The notes under the pieces were generated by a model. The model was not told the DNA's origin, searched no databases, and saw only the letters and a list, made by a program, of their open reading frames with translations. Both the position numbers and the translations under genes were made by a program. DNA of 64,000 bases from CAYGTO01 sp964352815 (GTDB taxonomy: Bacteria > Pseudomonadota > Alphaproteobacteria > Rickettsiales > UBA3002): positions 186,001-250,000 of the forward strand of contig CAYGTO010000001.1 in NCBI GenBank assembly GCA_964352815.1, read 5' to 3'. This document shows, in pieces, positions 34,845-42,477 of this stretch. Positions within the stretch are counted from its first letter, which is position 1. Every line of letters begins with the position of its first letter.

Positions 34845-35138
34845 ATGTCTAGAAAATGTGATTTGACTGGCACGGGCGCAATGAGCGGGAACAATGTTTC
34901 GCACTCACAGCGCAAGACGCGCCGCCGCTTTTTACCTAATATTCAACGTGCACGCTTTCGCAGCGATGCGCTTGAGCGTGAGTTTGTGTTGAATGTGACG
35001 AACAAAACACTGCGTTCAGTGGACCATAATGGCGGGTTTGACCTGTTCTTGACCACGGCAAAAGCAAACAATCTGACGCCGCTCGGTCAGAAAATTCGTC
35101 GCCAGGTGAAAAAGGCTGTTGCTGAAAAAGCCGCCTAG
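34845..35138 (+). CDS. rpmB: 50S ribosomal protein L28
   Basis: 97 residues, as in Alphaproteobacteria. MSRKCDLTGTGAMSGNNVSHS is the L28 start, followed by RKTRRRFLPNIQ. The N-terminal C-x-L-T pattern has one Cys only. Two GTCAT-type repeats follow directly. Confidence 0.97.
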   Translation: MSRKCDLTGTGAMSGNNVSHSQRKTRRRFLPNIQRARFRSDALEREFVLNVTNKTLRSVDHNGGFDLFLTTAKANNLTPLGQKIRRQVKKAVAEKAA

Positions 35139-35142
35139 ATAC

Positions 35143-35231
35143 GTCATTTCGAACGTTCGCGCTGCGAACGGAGAAATCTCAAGCCGCTTCACGAGATCCT
35201 CACGTCGCGCTGACGCGCTCCTCAGGATGAC
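35143..35231 (+). repeat. GTCAT-type palindromic repeat
   Basis: 89 bp, GTCATTTCGAACGTTCGCG to CGCTCCTCAGGATGAC, two hairpins (GTTCGCGCTGCGAAC; CGTCGCGCTGACGCG). Starts 5 bases after rpmB. Its reverse-oriented sister is at 22864-22949, matching in both halves and in the inner GGAGAAATCT. Confidence 0.9.
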
Positions 35232-35261
35232 GAGTTTTTAAGATGCTAGGTAACCCATCCT

Positions 35262-35341
35262 GTCATTACCCGCTTTATGCGGGTAATCTAAGAGCACCGC
35301 TTTCCATTTTTTTGGATTACCCGGACAAGCCGGGCAATGAC
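35262..35341 (+). repeat. GTCAT-type palindromic repeat, second copy in tandem
   Basis: 80 bp, GTCATTACCCGCTTTATGCGGGTAATCT then GGATTACCCGG-ACAAG-CCGGGCAATGAC. It lies 31 bases after the previous copy but belongs to another subfamily (TTACCCG stems). Located between the convergent rpmB and cobT. Confidence 0.88.
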
Positions 35342-35351
35342 AATGATTGCT

Positions 35352-37130
35352 TTAGGCAGCCATCTGGCGTTTTTCCAAATCACTAGAAAATAACCCCACA
35401 CATTTCTCGAGCATCACTTCACCCAGACGGTCGACATCATAAAGCGTGACCGCATTTTTATAATAGCGCGTGACGTCATGGCCAATGCCGATGGCGAGCA
35501 GTTCAATCGCCCGATCTTTTTCCAGCATGTGAATGACGCCACGCAGATGGGTGTCGAGATAAGTGCTTTCATTGAAGGAAAGAGTGGAATCATCGACGGG
35601 TGCGCCATCAGAAATCACCATCAAAATGCGCCGCTCTTCCGGGCGTTTGAGTAGCCGATTATGCGCCCATAGCAATGCCTCGCCATCAATATTTTCTTTC
35701 AGCACATTTTCTTTGAGCATCGAGGCGATGACGCGCTGGCCGCGGCGCAGCGGCATGTCTGCTCCTTTATAAATAATGTGGCGCACATCATTCAGCCGGC
35801 CTGGGTTGTTGGGCTGACCATTCGCAAGCCACTTCTTACGCGACTGGCCGCCTTTCCATTCTTTCGTGGTGAAGCCTAACACCTCGACTTTGACGCCGCA
35901 TCGCTCAAGCGTGCGCATTAGAATATCCGCGCTCATCGCTGCGATGGTAATGGGCCGGCCGCGCATCGACCCTGAATTGTCAATGAGTAAACTCACCACC
36001 GTATCGCGATGCTTGGTTTCCTTCTCTTGCTTATAAATATCGGTGATGTCGGGGCGGGTGACGACACGTGCGAGCCGGCTGCTATCGAGCATGCCATCAT
36101 CCAAATCATAGGTCCATTCATGACGCTGGCGCGCGAGCAACATCCGCCTAAGCTTATTGGCTAGCTTGGTTGGCACGGCCTTATGGGCCTGGAGTTTCTC
36201 ATCAAGCTGCGCGCGATAACTGCTGAGCTCTTCCGCACTAAGTAGCTGATCGGCATTGATCACCTCATCAAATTCTGCGGTGTAGACGTGATAGGCATAG
36301 GCTGGCTCATTATGGGTGCTGGGCGGAAGGTGAGGCGCTTCGGCGGGCGCGGCCTCGTGATCGCCTTGCTTCATCCGATCCGCTGCGCCACTTTCCATCC
36401 CCGCATCGCCGTCGCTTTCTTCGCTACCGGGTGAGGCTTGCTGGTCTGACTCTTCCTGCGATTCATCGCCCTCTTCCTGACCACCGGTTTCTTGCAGATC
36501 TTCCTGCTGATCCGGGTCGGGCGCGTCGGTCTCAGATTCTTCGCCTTTGGCGGGCATGGTCAGCGCATCAATCAGCGACTTGACCACTTTAGCATACAGA
36601 GCTTGATCCTCCAGAGAATGCCCCAGCATCTCGAGATGGTCGGCGAGCAGGGGCTTCAGGCGCTCACGCCAGCTTTGCAGTAGCTGGTTCGCTTCGCCGG
36701 ACAATGTTTTGCCCGTAAGCTGTTCCCAAAGATAGAGCGCGGCGGCGTCACCAAGCGGCATCGGCCGATCCGTCGGGCCGCCATAGGGTTGGGCCTCGAC
36801 GAAATCTTCCAAATAGCGCGCGAGATTCTGACGTGCGCCGGGCATTGTTTGGGTGGCATGCGCGGCGACGCGGATATGTTCGAGTGCATGGAATAATGCG
36901 GCGGCTTCCTCGCCTGAAGGGGTGAGGCGGCGATGCAGCGCTGCATCATGGTGATGGCGGAGCAAGGCGGCGCTATCGCTTGCGGCGCGCGGATGCGAGG
37001 GGTCAATCGCGATCATTTCGGGCTGATGAAGCCAGCGATAGACGGGCGGCATTTCGGTCAGCTCAAGTTCGCTCGATGTGCCGAGCGCGCGAGTGCAGGC
37101 GCTGAGGGCTTGCAAATTATTCTCACTCAT
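35352..37130 (-). CDS. cobT: CobT-like protein (cobaltochelatase subunit family, VWA/MIDAS)
   Basis: 592 residues. An N-terminal helical part (1-200), a very acidic Glu/Asp/Gln/Ser stretch (about 205-270), and a C-terminal VWA domain with the MIDAS motif SLLIDNSGSMRG and VISDGAPVDD. In aerobic B12 synthesis CobT and the AAA+ CobS form the motor for cobalt insertion by CobN. No cobN or other B12 genes are in the window, and this rpmB-cobTS-dnaJ-bolA block is conserved in Alphaproteobacteria, so the pair may have another metal-chelation or protein-remodelling role. Confidence 0.88.
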   Translation of the reverse strand: MSENNLQALSACTRALGTSSELELTEMPPVYRWLHQPEMIAIDPSHPRAASDSAALLRHHHDAALHRRLTPSGEEAAALFHALEHIRVAAHATQTMPGARQNLARYLEDFVEAQPYGGPTDRPMPLGDAAALYLWEQLTGKTLSGEANQLLQSWRERLKPLLADHLEMLGHSLEDQALYAKVVKSLIDALTMPAKGEESETDAPDPDQQEDLQETGGQEEGDESQEESDQQASPGSEESDGDAGMESGAADRMKQGDHEAAPAEAPHLPPSTHNEPAYAYHVYTAEFDEVINADQLLSAEELSSYRAQLDEKLQAHKAVPTKLANKLRRMLLARQRHEWTYDLDDGMLDSSRLARVVTRPDITDIYKQEKETKHRDTVVSLLIDNSGSMRGRPITIAAMSADILMRTLERCGVKVEVLGFTTKEWKGGQSRKKWLANGQPNNPGRLNDVRHIIYKGADMPLRRGQRVIASMLKENVLKENIDGEALLWAHNRLLKRPEERRILMVISDGAPVDDSTLSFNESTYLDTHLRGVIHMLEKDRAIELLAIGIGHDVTRYYKNAVTLYDVDRLGEVMLEKCVGLFSSDLEKRQMAA

Positions 37131-37132
37131 CT

Positions 37133-37203
37133 GTCATCCCCGTGCGAACGGGGATCCCGATGTGACATGCGAAATACGAGATTTCCACCTTCGCGGGAAT
37201 GAC
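37133..37203 (+). repeat. GTCAT-type palindromic repeat
   Basis: 71 bp between cobS and cobT. GTCATCCCCGTGCGAACGGGGATCCC and GATTTCCACCTTCGCGGGAATGAC hairpins. It sits inside the cobS-cobT transcript 3 bases upstream of the cobT start, where it could affect translation or RNA stability of cobT. Confidence 0.88.
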
Positions 37204-37224
37204 ATGAGTCTGTTGAAGCAACCA

Positions 37225-38202
37225 TTACGCCGCGAGCGCCAGCTCAGTATTAAAACAGCGCTGGTAACATTCGGCGATAATCGGCTGTTCGAGCGGATCA
37301 CAGCGGTCAAGGAAGCTGACGCGGAACGCATGTTCGATATCGCCAAAAATCAGCGTGTTTTGCGCCCAGGACAATACCGTTCGCGGTGACATAACGATCG
37401 AAATATCCCCATTGATAAAGGCGTTGCGCGTGAGGCCCGCCAAAGCCACCATCTGGCCGATCACTTTCTTTTGCTTCGCGCTTTTCATCTCGGGCACTTT
37501 CGCTGCGATGATAGCTTCTTCATCTTTCGCCGGCAGGTAATTCAGCGTCGTGACAATGTTCCAGCGATCAAGCTGGCCCTGGTTAATCGGCTGTGTGCCA
37601 TGATACAGGCCCGTGCTGTCGCCCATGCCGAGCGTATTTGATGTCGCAAAAATACGGAAATAGGGATGCGGCGTGATGACATCATTTTGGTCCATCAAAG
37701 TGAGTTTCCCCTGCGCTTCAAGCACGCGCTGAATCACGAACATCACATCAGGACGGCCCGCATCATATTCATCGAACACCAGCGCGACAGGGCGGCGCAG
37801 CGCCCAGGGCAGAATGCCTTCTTTAAATTCGGTGATTTGTTTGCCATCTTTCAAGCTAATCGCATCGCGGCCAATCATATCAATCCGGCTGACATGCGAG
37901 TCGAGATTGATGCGCACGCATGGCCAGTTCAGGCGCGCAGCCACCTGTTCGATATGCGTCGATTTTCCGGTGCCATGATAGCCCTGAATCAGCACGCGGC
38001 GGTTATGAGCGAAACCCGCTAAGATGGCCGTCGTTGTCGCTTGGTCAAACTGATAGCTATCATCTTTCTCGGGAACATACGCATTCGGCGCGTCAAAGCC
38101 CTGCACCTCAAACGGCGCATCAAAGCCGAAGAGTTTTTTCGATGAAACGGCTTTACCTAAATTAGTAGGAAATGGTTCGTCAGAAGTGTCTTTTTTTGCC
38201 AT
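37225..38202 (-). CDS. cobS: CobS-like AAA+ ATPase (MoxR group)
   Basis: 325 residues from the ATG at 38202, which overlaps the upstream gene's stop (TGATG); a GTG one codon earlier is possible. AAA+ motor partner of CobT. Walker A IQGYHGTGKSTHIEQ, Walker B ALVFDEYDAGRPD, sensor ATSNTLG and the late arginines. The N-terminus FGFDAPFEVQGFDAPNAYVPE is characteristic of CobS. Within the conserved dnaJ-lipoprotein-cobS-cobT run. Confidence 0.92.
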   Translation of the reverse strand: MAKKDTSDEPFPTNLGKAVSSKKLFGFDAPFEVQGFDAPNAYVPEKDDSYQFDQATTTAILAGFAHNRRVLIQGYHGTGKSTHIEQVAARLNWPCVRINLDSHVSRIDMIGRDAISLKDGKQITEFKEGILPWALRRPVALVFDEYDAGRPDVMFVIQRVLEAQGKLTLMDQNDVITPHPYFRIFATSNTLGMGDSTGLYHGTQPINQGQLDRWNIVTTLNYLPAKDEEAIIAAKVPEMKSAKQKKVIGQMVALAGLTRNAFINGDISIVMSPRTVLSWAQNTLIFGDIEHAFRVSFLDRCDPLEQPIIAECYQRCFNTELALAA

Positions 38203-38720
38203 CACATCAGCTCATCTATGTTGCGGTCTTCAAAACGGCACGTGCGATCGAGCCGGGTATTATAGAGCATTTTCAAATCTTCTTCCCATAAGCGCGCATC
38301 ATCATTTAACTCTGCGAGATGGTTCTGCATGCCCACATCAAACGAGGTGAGGGTGATCGTATCCTCTTCAACGATCACATCGTCGCGTGCGTAGGTGTCT
38401 TCATAATACTCACGCGCTACCGGATCTGCCCGCTTACTGATGAGTATGCCTGTCTCCACGAAGAAAGGGTAGAGATGGCCACCTGCATCGCTCGCATTCT
38501 CTTTCAACAAAATAAAGTTCGCATCATTAATGGTGATCGTGCGGATGAGCCCGTCATAGCTATCATGTCGTTTCTTGTAGGAATTTTCATAGAAGGCTTC
38601 CGCCAGGCGCGAGATGCATAAATCTTCCTGCGCTTCTTCCCACGCAGGGCCGAAATCATCCACAATGATGCAGGCAGAAAGCAGCATCATAAGTCCAAGG
38701 CTAGAGAGAATACGAATCAT
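38202..38720 (-). CDS. Predicted lipoprotein, unknown
   Basis: 172 residues, not recognised. A short signal peptide ends in the lipobox LLSAC (Cys about 16). The mature part is acidic with many Glu/Asp (AWEEAQEDLCISRLAEAFYE) and a further Cys near the end (TCRFEDRN). It lies between the DnaJ-domain gene and cobS, overlapping cobS by 1 base, so it is translated with them. No catalytic motif seen. Confidence 0.7.
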   Translation of the reverse strand: MIRILSSLGLMMLLSACIIVDDFGPAWEEAQEDLCISRLAEAFYENSYKKRHDSYDGLIRTITINDANFILLKENASDAGGHLYPFFVETGILISKRADPVAREYYEDTYARDDVIVEEDTITLTSFDVGMQNHLAELNDDARLWEEDLKMLYNTRLDRTCRFEDRNIDELM

Positions 38721-38725
38721 ACTCT

Positions 38726-39319
38726 TTAGATATCGTCATTATACTGCTCGATCAAGAGCTGATACGCAGCAGTGATGCGTTTAAATCGTTCCTCGGCCGT
38801 ACTGTCATCTCGGTTCAAATCAGGATGATGTTTTTTCACTAAGGCTTTGTAGCTCTTCTTAATCGTTTCCTGCGTGGCCGGGTGAGAGAGGTCTAGCGTG
38901 GCAAGCGCTTCGCGCTGTGTTTCAGGAATGGGGCGTGCAAACGGAGCGTCACTGCTTCGCGGTGGCATGTCCCCTTCGCGAAAATTCCAGAAGGCGGCAT
39001 GGAGCGAGGCTTCTGCCTCCGCTGAAGATCCGCTGATTCTCCAAGTTGGGCGATGGCCGAGGGCTGCATCTTTCTGGAAGTTGACGATTTCCTCTTCGCC
39101 CATCCCGTCGAAATAATTCCACGCCTTATTAAACTGTTTGATATGATCATCACATAGCCATTGATATTCATGAAGCTGCGTGCGTGATTTGGGTGCGCGA
39201 TTTTCTCCATTATTATGACAGCCCGGTGCGGCGCAAGTGATGGCGTGCGTCTCCGGTTCAATCTCGACATCGGAAGGCGGCGGCATGTACGCACTGAAAT
39301 CGGCTTTGCGTTTTGGCAT
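38726..39319 (-). CDS. DnaJ-domain protein
   Basis: 197 residues from MPKRKADFSAYM (39319); the open frame reaches 39418 but the longer start would overlap the divergent bolA gene. A Cys/His pattern is near the N-terminus (CAAPGCHNNGENR ... LCDDHIKQF), possibly metal-binding. A C-terminal J domain (about 135-197) carries the HPD motif in VKKHHPDLNRDD. J proteins stimulate Hsp70; this conserved alphaproteobacterial family lies next to cobS and bolA. Confidence 0.9.
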   Translation of the reverse strand: MPKRKADFSAYMPPPSDVEIEPETHAITCAAPGCHNNGENRAPKSRTQLHEYQWLCDDHIKQFNKAWNYFDGMGEEEIVNFQKDAALGHRPTWRISGSSAEAEASLHAAFWNFREGDMPPRSSDAPFARPIPETQREALATLDLSHPATQETIKKSYKALVKKHHPDLNRDDSTAEERFKRITAAYQLLIEQYNDDI

Positions 39320-39383
39320 GGTTCCATTATCACTGGTTTGACGCCGAGAGGCAAGAGACGAGAACGCTTGACAGGAGAATAAA

Positions 39384-39641
39384 ATGAGCATGAAAACCAC
39401 GATCGAAACAAAGCTCACCGATGCGTTTGCGCCGTCGAAGCTAGAGGTGATTGACGACTCGCATCATCATGCGGGACATGCGGCGGCGGGGGATAACCCG
39501 CATGAGACGCATTTTACGGTGGTGATTGCGAGTGAGGCTCTCGCGGAAAAAAGCCGCGTTCAGCAACATCAGATGATCTATGGTGCGTTAGATGCAGAGC
39601 TTAAAGGTACGTTGCACGCGCTTGCGATTAAGGTCGAGTAA
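39384..39641 (+). CDS. bolA: BolA family protein
   Basis: 85 residues. Type BolA fold with LEVIDDSHHHAGHAA and ETHFTVVIASEAL, and the RVQQHQMIYGALDAEL helix. BolA proteins bind monothiol glutaredoxins via shared iron-sulfur clusters and take part in iron homeostasis. AGGAG precedes the ATG. Divergent from the DnaJ gene; its stop abuts the convergent ogt stop. Confidence 0.95.
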   Translation: MSMKTTIETKLTDAFAPSKLEVIDDSHHHAGHAAAGDNPHETHFTVVIASEALAEKSRVQQHQMIYGALDAELKGTLHALAIKVE

Positions 39642-40229
39642 TTATGCAGCGAGTCGAATCGTTCCCCATTCTTCGGGCCATGCCGTCGGGTTCTCGCGTT
39701 TGAGTAGGCGTCGTTTGACATCAAGGCTCCAGGTGAAACCGCCTAAACTGTTACCATGACCTACCACGCGGTGGCAGGGGATGAGGTACGGAATGGGGTT
39801 TTTTCCGCATGCAGAGCCGGCCGCACGCGAGGCGTTCGGTGAGCCGACTTTTTCGGCGAGTTCTTTATAGGTGATCGTTTCGCCATGCGGAATCTGCGCG
39901 ATAATGTTCCATGCTTTGCGCTGGAACGGCGTGCCGCGCAAATCGAGCGAGACATGAGACACATCATACGGTTCATTTGCATCGAACGCACGCACCGCAT
40001 GCGCGGTTTCTTTCAATACATCATGCTCGTCATTGCGCACCAGTTGGGCTTTCGGGACGCGGTAGCGCAATTCAGATTCCAAATCATTGCCGGAAATCAT
40101 ATCTTTTAATAGCAAGCATAGCCCGGTGCTTGTCGTTGCAGCAAGGAAAGCTCCCGATCCGCTCTCAAAGAGTGAGTAATAGACGGTTTCTGTTGTATCG
40201 CGAAGTAATGTGCTTGCTTGCGTCTGCAT
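39642..40229 (-). CDS. ogt: Methylated-DNA-protein cysteine methyltransferase
   Basis: 195 residues. C-terminal DNA-binding and methyl-acceptor domain with the invariant IPCHRVVG, preceded by GTPFQRKAWNIIAQIPHGET and ASRAAGSACGKNP. It directly reverses O6-alkylguanine damage in a suicide reaction. N-terminal half matches Ogt/Ada-C. The start overlaps the parA stop by one base (TAATG). Confidence 0.94.
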   Translation of the reverse strand: MQTQASTLLRDTTETVYYSLFESGSGAFLAATTSTGLCLLLKDMISGNDLESELRYRVPKAQLVRNDEHDVLKETAHAVRAFDANEPYDVSHVSLDLRGTPFQRKAWNIIAQIPHGETITYKELAEKVGSPNASRAAGSACGKNPIPYLIPCHRVVGHGNSLGGFTWSLDVKRRLLKRENPTAWPEEWGTIRLAA

Positions 40230-40915
40230 TAGGCAACCTCCATCTCTGCATCAAATTCATCTTCATCCACTAGCTCGACGCCCACGCGCTTCAGCACCTC
40301 TTCGGCCATCGCTTGAATCTCTTGACCTGCGGGCCCAAACGGCGCAACATCGCTCGTGCCAAGACCGTCCATCACGGTAGACGCAAACAATACGCGGTTA
40401 CCGAGCTCATAAAGCGGCACATTGCTGAGCTGTTCACGAATAATGCCGACGAGTTTTGCCGTATTGTTCACTCGATTCAGCACAAGCATGGTTTTGGTGC
40501 GCTCTTCGGCAGCGATTTCCAGCGTGGCTTTCGTCGCCCACAAATCCATCGGCGATGGCTGCATCGGCACCAAGCATAAATCAGCATAGCGAATCGAGGT
40601 GCGTGCTTCGGTCTCCGTGCGAGGAGGGCTATCAACGAGAATCACATCGACCTGGCGCGCGAGCCGTTCAATTTCGTTCTTAACGCGCCAACCGGCCGCT
40701 TTGCAGCCAACCATTTCCACCGTATCGAGATCTTTGCGTGTTTGGCGCAGCTTAAACCATTCGGTCAATGACGCTTGCGGATCCGTGTCAATCAGCCCGA
40801 CTTTGAGGCCGTAATAGCTGAATGCGACTGCCAGATGAACGCAGAGGGTGGTCTTCCCTGCGCCGCCCTTTTGTTGAGCAATGGTAATGACTGGAACATT
40901 ATGTTTTAATTTCAT
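40229..40915 (-). CDS. Orphan ParA/MinD-family ATPase
   Basis: 228 residues from MKLKHNVPVITIAQQ (40915); the open frame extends 27 codons further upstream without support. Deviant Walker A QQKGGAGKTTL, the DTDPQASLTEWF loop and VDSPPRTET. No parB or parS is next to it, so it is not a classical partition pair; related orphan ParA proteins position protein complexes or cell poles. The C-terminal acidic tail (VDEDEFDAEMEVA) is unusual. Coupled with ogt by a one-base overlap. Confidence 0.88.
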   Translation of the reverse strand: MKLKHNVPVITIAQQKGGAGKTTLCVHLAVAFSYYGLKVGLIDTDPQASLTEWFKLRQTRKDLDTVEMVGCKAAGWRVKNEIERLARQVDVILVDSPPRTETEARTSIRYADLCLVPMQPSPMDLWATKATLEIAAEERTKTMLVLNRVNNTAKLVGIIREQLSNVPLYELGNRVLFASTVMDGLGTSDVAPFGPAGQEIQAMAEEVLKRVGVELVDEDEFDAEMEVA

Positions 40916-41053
40916 CTGAGTCTCCTGACCGTAGCATAAGCGCTCTATGCTCACTCGCAAACAGACCGCCCGCTCTATCCACAATCGTTGCTGCATCTGC
41001 TAATGAATCGTCTTTGTGCTTGAGAAATCTATTTTTTATGGCATTAGGCTTAT

Positions 41054-41122
41054 GTCATCCCCGTGTAAACGGGGATCTCGGCGGTATAGTTGGGGAGAGA
41101 TTCCCGTGTTGGCGGGAATGAC
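41054..41122 (+). repeat. GTCAT-type palindromic repeat
   Basis: 69 bp, GTCATCCCCGTGTAAACGGGGATCTC and GATTCCCGTGTTGGCGGGAATGAC, two clean hairpins, 16 bases upstream of the tsaC-like gene. It occupies most of the leader or promoter of that gene. Confidence 0.9.
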
Positions 41123-41138
41123 AATAAGAGAGTAGGCC

Positions 41139-42092
41139 ATGGACATCAATGACAGCGTATCATTAGCATTGCACAGTTTGGTTGACGGAAACCTCGTCGT
41201 CTTACCGACGGAGACGGTTTATGGGCTGGGGGCTGATGCAGAGAATGAGTCAGCGGTGGCTGCTATCTATGAGATGAAAGGCCGACCATCCCATAACCCG
41301 CTGATTGTTCATGTAAAAGACGCTGAAATGGCGCGGCGCTATGGGGAGTGGAATTCCCTAGCAGAACAGCTTGCACAAGCCTTTTGGCCGGGACCGCTCG
41401 CGATGGTGCTTGAACGCGCGGCCGGAAGCACGTTAGCGTCCGCCGTCAGTGCGGGAAGGCCGACGATCGCGCTACGTTGCCCGAACCATCCGGTGGCTCA
41501 GGCGCTGCTCACTGCATTTGGTCGTGGGATTGCCGCACCAAGCGCTAACCGTTCCGGCCGAGTCAGCCCGACTAGTGCGGCCCATGTGCGCGATGAGTTT
41601 GGCGATGCGGTGATGGTGATCGATGGCGGTGCGTGCGATATTGGTATCGAATCGACGATTGTTGCGGTTCATGAGGAAACGGTGCGTATTCTGCGCCCAG
41701 GAAGCATCACCTATACGCAGCTCTGCGAGGTGCTTGGGCACGCTGCAATTGAACGCCCAGCATTTGTGAGTGACGATATCTCCCCATCATCACCAGGGCA
41801 GCTATCGTCACATTATGCGCCTGCTTTGCCAGTTCGAATGAATGTTCATTCAGTAAAAGAGGGCGAGGTGTTGCTGCAATTTGGGCCCCTTGATGGAATA
41901 GGCGCTTCAGACGTCATTTCCCTCAGTGACACAGGCGATGTGAATGAGGCAGCGGCGCGGCTCTATCATGCGCTGCGCGAAGCGGATCAGCCCCACCACT
42001 ATAAAGCCATTGCCGTCATGCCTGTACCTGAAGAAGGCGTGGGCATCGCGATGAATGACCGGCTGCGGCGAGCGTCTGCAGAAACGGCATAG
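41139..42092 (+). CDS. Threonylcarbamoyl-AMP synthase (YrdC/Sua5)
   Basis: 317 residues; the long form of the family with the YrdC domain (1-190) and a C-terminal Sua5 domain. YrdC motifs: PTETVYGLGADA, KGRPSHNPLIVH, FWPGPLAMVL, APSANRSGRVSPTSAAHV and IESTIVAV. The SSPGQLSSHYAP motif links the domains. It makes threonylcarbamoyl-AMP for the t6A modification at tRNA position 37. A tRNA-Asn gene (ANN decoding, a t6A substrate) happens to lie downstream. Confidence 0.93.
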   Translation: MDINDSVSLALHSLVDGNLVVLPTETVYGLGADAENESAVAAIYEMKGRPSHNPLIVHVKDAEMARRYGEWNSLAEQLAQAFWPGPLAMVLERAAGSTLASAVSAGRPTIALRCPNHPVAQALLTAFGRGIAAPSANRSGRVSPTSAAHVRDEFGDAVMVIDGGACDIGIESTIVAVHEETVRILRPGSITYTQLCEVLGHAAIERPAFVSDDISPSSPGQLSSHYAPALPVRMNVHSVKEGEVLLQFGPLDGIGASDVISLSDTGDVNEAAARLYHALREADQPHHYKAIAVMPVPEEGVGIAMNDRLRRASAETA

Positions 42093-42095
42093 AAC

Positions 42096-42172
42096 GCCAT
42101 CCTCGAGTCGGCCTAGCGCCGATCTCATGGGCATAGATTCCCGACATTTGCAGCAGCTCGGTCGAGAATGAC
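42096..42172 (-). repeat. GTCAT-type palindromic repeat, GIY-YIG subfamily, empty
   Basis: 77 bp in reverse orientation. On the minus strand it reads GTCATTCTCGACCGAGCTGC ... TCGGGAATCT ... AGATCGGC ... CTCGAGGATGGC, i.e. the same halves as at 57875 and 10886 but with no gene between them. One end is degenerate (GCCAT at 42096). Just after the tsaC-like stop. Confidence 0.85.
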
Positions 42173-42237
42173 AATAACCCAAACTTCATGATTGCCTTTT
42201 TGTGAGCGCTTTGTTACATGAGTCCCATTCGTACTGT

Positions 42238-42312
42238 TCCCCGGTAGCTCAGTGGTAGAGCAAACGGCTGTTAACCGTTCGGTCGCTGGTTCGAGTCCGG
42301 CCCGGGGAGCCA
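42238..42312 (+). tRNA. tRNA-Asn (anticodon GTT)
   Basis: 75 bases including encoded CCA. Acceptor stem TCCCCGG/CCGGGGA closes perfectly, D arm AGCTCAGTGGTAGAG, anticodon arm ACGGCTGTTAACCGT with GTT, T arm with GGTTCGAGTCC. Discriminator base G as expected for Asn. Confidence 0.97.
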
Positions 42313-42354
42313 CCTAGATTTCGTTGGCGAGCTGTGCGCGCTCAGGAAATCAGG

Positions 42355-42374
42355 TGCCCCGTTGAAGAACGGGG
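42355..42374. terminator. Hairpin after tRNA-Asn
   Basis: GCCCCGTTGAAGAACGGGGC, a GC-rich stem with a short loop about 40 bases after the tRNA. There is no T-run, so termination is not assured; it might be a processing or factor-dependent end. Confidence 0.4.
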
Positions 42375-42477
42375 CCTGGGGCTGCGACCGCAATGTGAAT
42401 GAATTGCGAGATAGTGAAGGGAGCATCATTGGCTGGACTGCCGCGCTCATTTCATTCGCTCGCAGAATGATGAGCGC

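Noticed and set aside
34078..35341. CRISPR array, because of several repeats near rpmB
   Set aside because: Repeats are palindromic, of differing sequence and irregular spacing, with no equal-length spacers and no cas genes.
37081..37389. Short forward open frames across the cobS-cobT junction
   Set aside because: They run through the palindromic repeat and the antisense of cobS and cobT and have no ribosome site or recognisable domain.
35352..38202. Evidence for full B12 synthesis
   Set aside because: Only CobS and CobT are seen; without CobN or other cob genes this cannot be claimed from the window.
40229..40915. ParA of a plasmid or chromosome partition system
   Set aside because: No parB gene or parS-like sites adjacent; best described as an orphan ParA.
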